Assembly (NCBI GenBank): GCA_028289805.1
Contig: JANQNI010000211.1
Span: 1 to 5,186, forward strand
Length of the DNA: 5,186 nt
Direction: 5' to 3'
DNA from: Thermoplasmatota archaeon
Lineage (GTDB): Archaea > Thermoplasmatota > E2 > JACPAO01 > JAHFTW01
Both the position numbers and the translations under genes were made by a program. Under the pieces are notes generated by a model. The model saw nothing but the letters and a program-made list of their open reading frames with translations, had not been told where the DNA came from and searched no databases. This document shows, one piece after another, positions 1 to 5,186 of the stretch (position 1 is the stretch's first letter; each line of letters starts with the position of its first letter).

Positions 1-1
1 C

Positions 2-280
2 CGGCCCGGCGACGCCTCCGTCGTGGACTTCACCGCCCCGCCGAGGCGCGACGAGGCGGCCGCCCCGGACGAAGCGGGCGCCGGGTCCGAGGGCGGTGCC
101 TGGGGGGACGCCCTGCATGGCGTCCGGTGGGAGAACGCCCTGCCGCCCACCGTCCTCCTGGCCGTCCTGGTCGCGCGCGCCGTGCGGGCCGCCTCCCGGC
201 CCCGGCCCCTGCGCGACGTCCCGGGGGCAGGCGGGCCCACCGGATCCGGCGCACGGGGCGAGGCGGACGCGGGCCCCTGA
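2..280 (+). CDS. C-terminal end of an unrecognised protein (5' truncated)
   Basis: The reading frame is open from the window edge to a TGA at 278-280 and gives about 92 residues; the true start lies upstream. I do not recognise the family. The tail is rich in Ala, Pro, Gly, Arg, Asp and Glu, with an acidic, probably disordered first part. A short hydrophobic stretch follows (ALPPTVLLAVLVARAVRAA, around 152-208), then an Arg/Pro/Gly-rich end. That stretch is short and contains arginines, so it is more likely an amphipathic helix than a full membrane span. The frame is supported by base composition: by my count A/T bases fall about 28 times at codon position 2, 11 at position 1 and 6 at position 3, the usual pattern for GC-rich genes. 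It does not resemble the C-terminus of CarA, which ends in a class I glutamine amidotransferase domain. A GTG at 23 could be a start but nothing favours it over a longer gene. Confidence 0.55.
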   Translation, partial: RPGDASVVDFTAPPRRDEAAAPDEAGAGSEGGAWGDALHGVRWENALPPTVLLAVLVARAVRAASRPRPLRDVPGAGGPTGSGARGEADAGP

Positions 281-362
281 TCCGCCCCCGTTCTTCCTGA
301 ATCCCGCGTGGCTCGGGCGCACGCCGGGCCCCCGTGGCCCCGGCGCGTCCCAGCCCCCAACC

Positions 363-370
363 TTTAGAGG
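363..370 (+). promoter_or_regulatory. Possible archaeal TATA-like box upstream of carB
   Basis: TTTAGAGG is the most A/T-rich spot in the otherwise very GC-rich 281-433 gap. If it is a TATA box with the usual distance of about 25-27 bases, transcription would start near 392 and leave a leader of roughly 40 bases before the carB ATG. The match to the archaeal consensus is poor (a G interrupts it) and no convincing BRE precedes it. A similar TNTAGA core lies upstream of the gene at 4030. This is inference from position and composition. Confidence 0.27.
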
Positions 371-433
371 GGACCCGAGGTGGCCACCCAGGTCGCGGGC
401 GCCCCTTGATGCCCTCGACCGTCGGGTTTCTCC

Positions 434-3719
<3,286 letters not shown>

Positions 3720-3727
<8 letters not shown>

Positions 3728-3956
3728 GGACCTCGTCGCCATCGTCTGCTGCCCCGCCGACCACGCCAAGCTCGCCCTGGAGGCGACCCAGGTGGACGAA
3801 CACGAGGACGTCCTGGAGGGGACGCTGACCTGCACCGAGTGCGGCTTCGCCTACCCCATCGAGGACGGCATCCCCAACCTGCTGCCGCCGGAGTTCCACC
3901 TCGACGCCGACGGGCGCGTGCAGGGGACGCCGGGTCCCGACGACTCGGAAGAGTGA
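3720..3956 (+). CDS. Trm112-family protein (methyltransferase activator)
   Basis: This 78-residue protein has the Trm112 layout. It has an N-terminal helix start (MRKDLVAIVCCP), an acidic middle segment with EGTL at 33-36, a CTEC pair at 38-41, then the signature YPIEDGIPNLLPPE at about 45-58 and a short acidic tail. Trm112 proteins are small zinc-ribbon-like partners that stabilise and activate SAM-dependent methyltransferases acting on tRNA, rRNA and release factors; archaeal versions serve several enzymes. The expected first CPxC zinc pair is CPAD here (C11, D14), followed by H15, so the metal site is altered or uses a different ligand; some family members lack zinc. Its ATG lies in the last codons of carB (8-base overlap) with a strong Shine-Dalgarno, indicating co-transcription and coupled translation. 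The family assignment is confident; the particular methyltransferase partner cannot be told from this window. Confidence 0.85.
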
Positions 3957-3975
3957 CCCCGGCGTCCACCGGGGT
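3956..3975 (+). other. GC-rich inverted repeat after the Trm112-like gene
   Basis: ACCCCGG (3956-3962) and CCGGGGT (3969-3975) form a perfect 7-base-pair stem with a 6-base loop. The stem begins at the last base of the TGA stop codon. No T-run follows, so it is not a standard intrinsic terminator for bacteria or archaea. It could protect the mRNA 3' end, aid termination, or be chance in such GC-rich DNA. Confidence 0.3.
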
Positions 3976-3982
3976 GTAGAAT
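3975..3982 (+). promoter_or_regulatory. Possible TATA-like box for the exported-protein gene
   Basis: TGTAGAAT stands out in the 73-base gap between the Trm112-like gene and the start at 4030. At normal archaeal spacing, transcription would begin around 4005, about 25 bases before the ATG. The TAGAAT core would also pass as a bacterial -10 hexamer, but no TTGACA-like -35 lies 16-18 bases upstream. It overlaps the last base of the hairpin. Support is only position and composition. Confidence 0.3.
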
Positions 3983-4029
3983 GCCGGCGATTGCTCCACA
4001 ACCGTGATGTCCTGCGCTCCCATGCTGGG

Positions 4030-5186
4030 ATGATGAATGGTTCCTTCGCCTCGTTGTTCGTCTTCCTCCTGCTCCTCGCATCCACGGTCGCAGGGGCCTC
4101 CGGCGTGGGTCGCGCCGCAGAACCGGCCCCGTTCGTCTTCACCGACGCCGAAGGAGACGTGACCCAGGACGGGCGCCCGGTCTCCGGTCCCGGTCCCGAC
4201 AGCAATGACATCCTCGGGGGCGGCGTCGCCGAAGCCGGCGACGGACTCGACTTCCACCTGCGCCTCGCCGACCTCTCCGGCCTGGAGGAGGAAGGCCGCA
4301 AGCCCGGCTTCCACGCCCAGTACGCCCTCAACTTCGCCCTCGGCGGCGACGAGGCGGACCACAGCGTCCGCGCCGCCTACGACGGCCGCGAAGTCAACGT
4401 CCTTCCCCTTGTTGCCCCCTGGAGCTTCCAACTCCACGACCACCGCAGCGACCGCTGGACCTCCATCGAGGGCCACGTCGACGGGGACACCCTGCGCTGG
4501 CGCCTCGACCTGGAGACACTTGGGCTGGATGTCGGCGACGCACTCACCGCATGGAGCGCCTCCGCCTGGAACGCCTACCGCGACCACGAACAGACCACCG
4601 ACAGCGCCCACGGCCTCGGCGGCTACCGCGTCGGCCTCGGCGTCTTCGAGGAATCCGACCCCGCAGAAGCGCTCGAACCTCTGGACGGGGGCATCCTCCT
4701 CGTCGACGACGCCGGCGACACGGCGCTCGGGGGCGGCCGGCGCGCCTACGACGGCCCCGGCGCCGAGAACACCGACGTGCTTCGCGCCACCGCCGCCGAG
4801 TCCGGCGGTCGCCTGGTCTTCGTCCTCGAACTGGCCGGACTGGACACCGTCTCGAACCAGGACGCCGAACCCGGGTACCACATCCAGTACGCCCTCACCT
4901 TCACCACGCCCGACGACCACGACTACTCCCTGCGCGCCGGCTACCGGGGCCACGACATGAGCACCAGCGGCCCGGGGTGGAGTTTCTCCGTCCACGACCA
5001 GCAAAACGACGACTGGCCCGACGTGGCCGGCGCCGTCCGCGGCGCCGTCCTCGTCTGGAGCGTCCCCAAGACCCTCTTCGGCGTCGTCGACGGGGACGAA
5101 CTCACCGACTGGCACGTCAACACCTGGGCCGCCTTCGACGACCGAGACCAGTACGGCGACCGCGCCGAGGGCGACCGCGCCTACGT
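4030..5186 (+). CDS. Acidic exported protein with two related beta-rich domains (3' truncated)
   Basis: The frame is open from the ATG at 4030 to the window end (385 complete codons, no stop), so the C-terminus is missing. Residues about 5-24 form a hydrophobic core (FASLFVFLLLLASTVAGAS) typical of a signal peptide, with likely cleavage near 23-31; the N-region lacks lysine or arginine, which is unusual. The rest contains two related units, about 36-203 and 221-385. Each opens with an Asp-rich loop (TDAEGD, VDDAGD), then ND-I/V-L, an LxFxLxLAdL strand, H-x-QYAL, an aromatic W-S-F-x-x-H-D segment, and DGD near a Trp-rich strand. I do not recognise a named family; the pattern suggests a beta-sandwich of the DOMON/CBM9-like sort, but this is a guess. 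By my count the mature part has about 66 acidic and 23 basic residues, with only two lysines. A surface or secreted role, perhaps calcium- or carbohydrate-binding, is inference. Start choice: ATG-ATG at 4030/4033; a TTG at 3991 is in frame but would lie upstream of the predicted transcript start. Confidence 0.75.
   Translation, partial: MMNGSFASLFVFLLLLASTVAGASGVGRAAEPAPFVFTDAEGDVTQDGRPVSGPGPDSNDILGGGVAEAGDGLDFHLRLADLSGLEEEGRKPGFHAQYALNFALGGDEADHSVRAAYDGREVNVLPLVAPWSFQLHDHRSDRWTSIEGHVDGDTLRWRLDLETLGLDVGDALTAWSASAWNAYRDHEQTTDSAHGLGGYRVGLGVFEESDPAEALEPLDGGILLVDDAGDTALGGGRRAYDGPGAENTDVLRATAAESGGRLVFVLELAGLDTVSNQDAEPGYHIQYALTFTTPDDHDYSLRAGYRGHDMSTSGPGWSFSVHDQQNDDWPDVAGAVRGAVLVWSVPKTLFGVVDGDELTDWHVNTWAAFDDRDQYGDRAEGDRAY
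4135..5186 (+). repeat. Tandem domain duplication within the exported protein
   Basis: Two protein-level repeats about 185 residues apart are visible: unit A from about 4135 to 4638 and unit B from about 4690 to the window end. Matching points, A then B, are TDAEGD/VDDAGD, SNDILGG/NTDVLRA, LDFHLRLADLSGL/LVFVLELAGLDTV, PGFHAQYALNF/PGYHIQYALTF, HSVRAAYDG/YSLRAGYRG, PWSFQLHDH/GWSFSVHDQ and NAYRDHEQ/AAFDDRDQ. The units are diverged, so the duplication is old. More copies may follow beyond the window. Confidence 0.75.

Noticed and set aside
3991..4029. In-frame TTG at 3991 as an alternative start for the exported protein
   Set aside because: It would add a few arginines to the signal-peptide N-region, which is attractive, but TTG is rare, no ribosome site precedes it, and it lies upstream of the expected transcript start.
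4205..4960. A + strand 251-codon open frame rich in Thr, Ser and Pro
   Set aside because: It is a shifted-frame shadow of the exported-protein gene at 4030; its composition is uniform low-complexity and it has no start context.

Overview
The window is very GC-rich (about 70% or more by eye) and every recognisable gene lies on the + strand. It most resembles an archaeon, and my best guess is a high-GC uncultured Thermoplasmatota-type lineage. The reasons are the CarB sequence style (for example an NPATIQTD stretch), an archaeal-style Trm112 protein with a PIEDGIPNLLPP signature, weak TATA-like boxes instead of clear bacterial -35/-10 pairs, and an uneven use of Shine-Dalgarno sites. This placement is inference from remembered family patterns and has not been searched.

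Layout: (1) positions 2-280 hold the 3' end of an unrecognised gene whose frame is supported by strong codon-position bias. (2) Positions 281-433 are non-coding and contain a possible TATA-like element at 363-370. (3) Positions 434-3727 encode a complete carbamoyl-phosphate synthase large subunit (carB, 1097 aa) with both ATP-grasp halves and the C-terminal regulatory domain intact. (4) Positions 3720-3956 encode a 78-aa Trm112-family protein that overlaps the end of carB by 8 bases and has a near-perfect Shine-Dalgarno site inside the carB 3' end. (5) Positions 3957-4029 hold a short GC-rich hairpin and another TATA-like box. (6) Positions 4030-5186 encode the start of an exported, strongly acidic protein with two related domains; it runs off the window with no stop codon.

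How the genes relate: carB and the Trm112-like gene form a translationally coupled pair. CarB makes carbamoyl phosphate for pyrimidine and arginine synthesis; Trm112 proteins are small activators of methyltransferases acting on tRNA, rRNA and release factors. No known pathway joins them, so the pairing may reflect coordinated growth-related expression. The small-subunit gene carA is not in the window. The third gene appears to be a separate transcription unit for a cell-surface or secreted protein.

No mobile element, CRISPR array, RNA gene or clearly new multi-gene system was found. The most interesting points are the carB/Trm112 overlap, the altered zinc-ligand and effector-site residues, and the two-repeat acidic exported protein.
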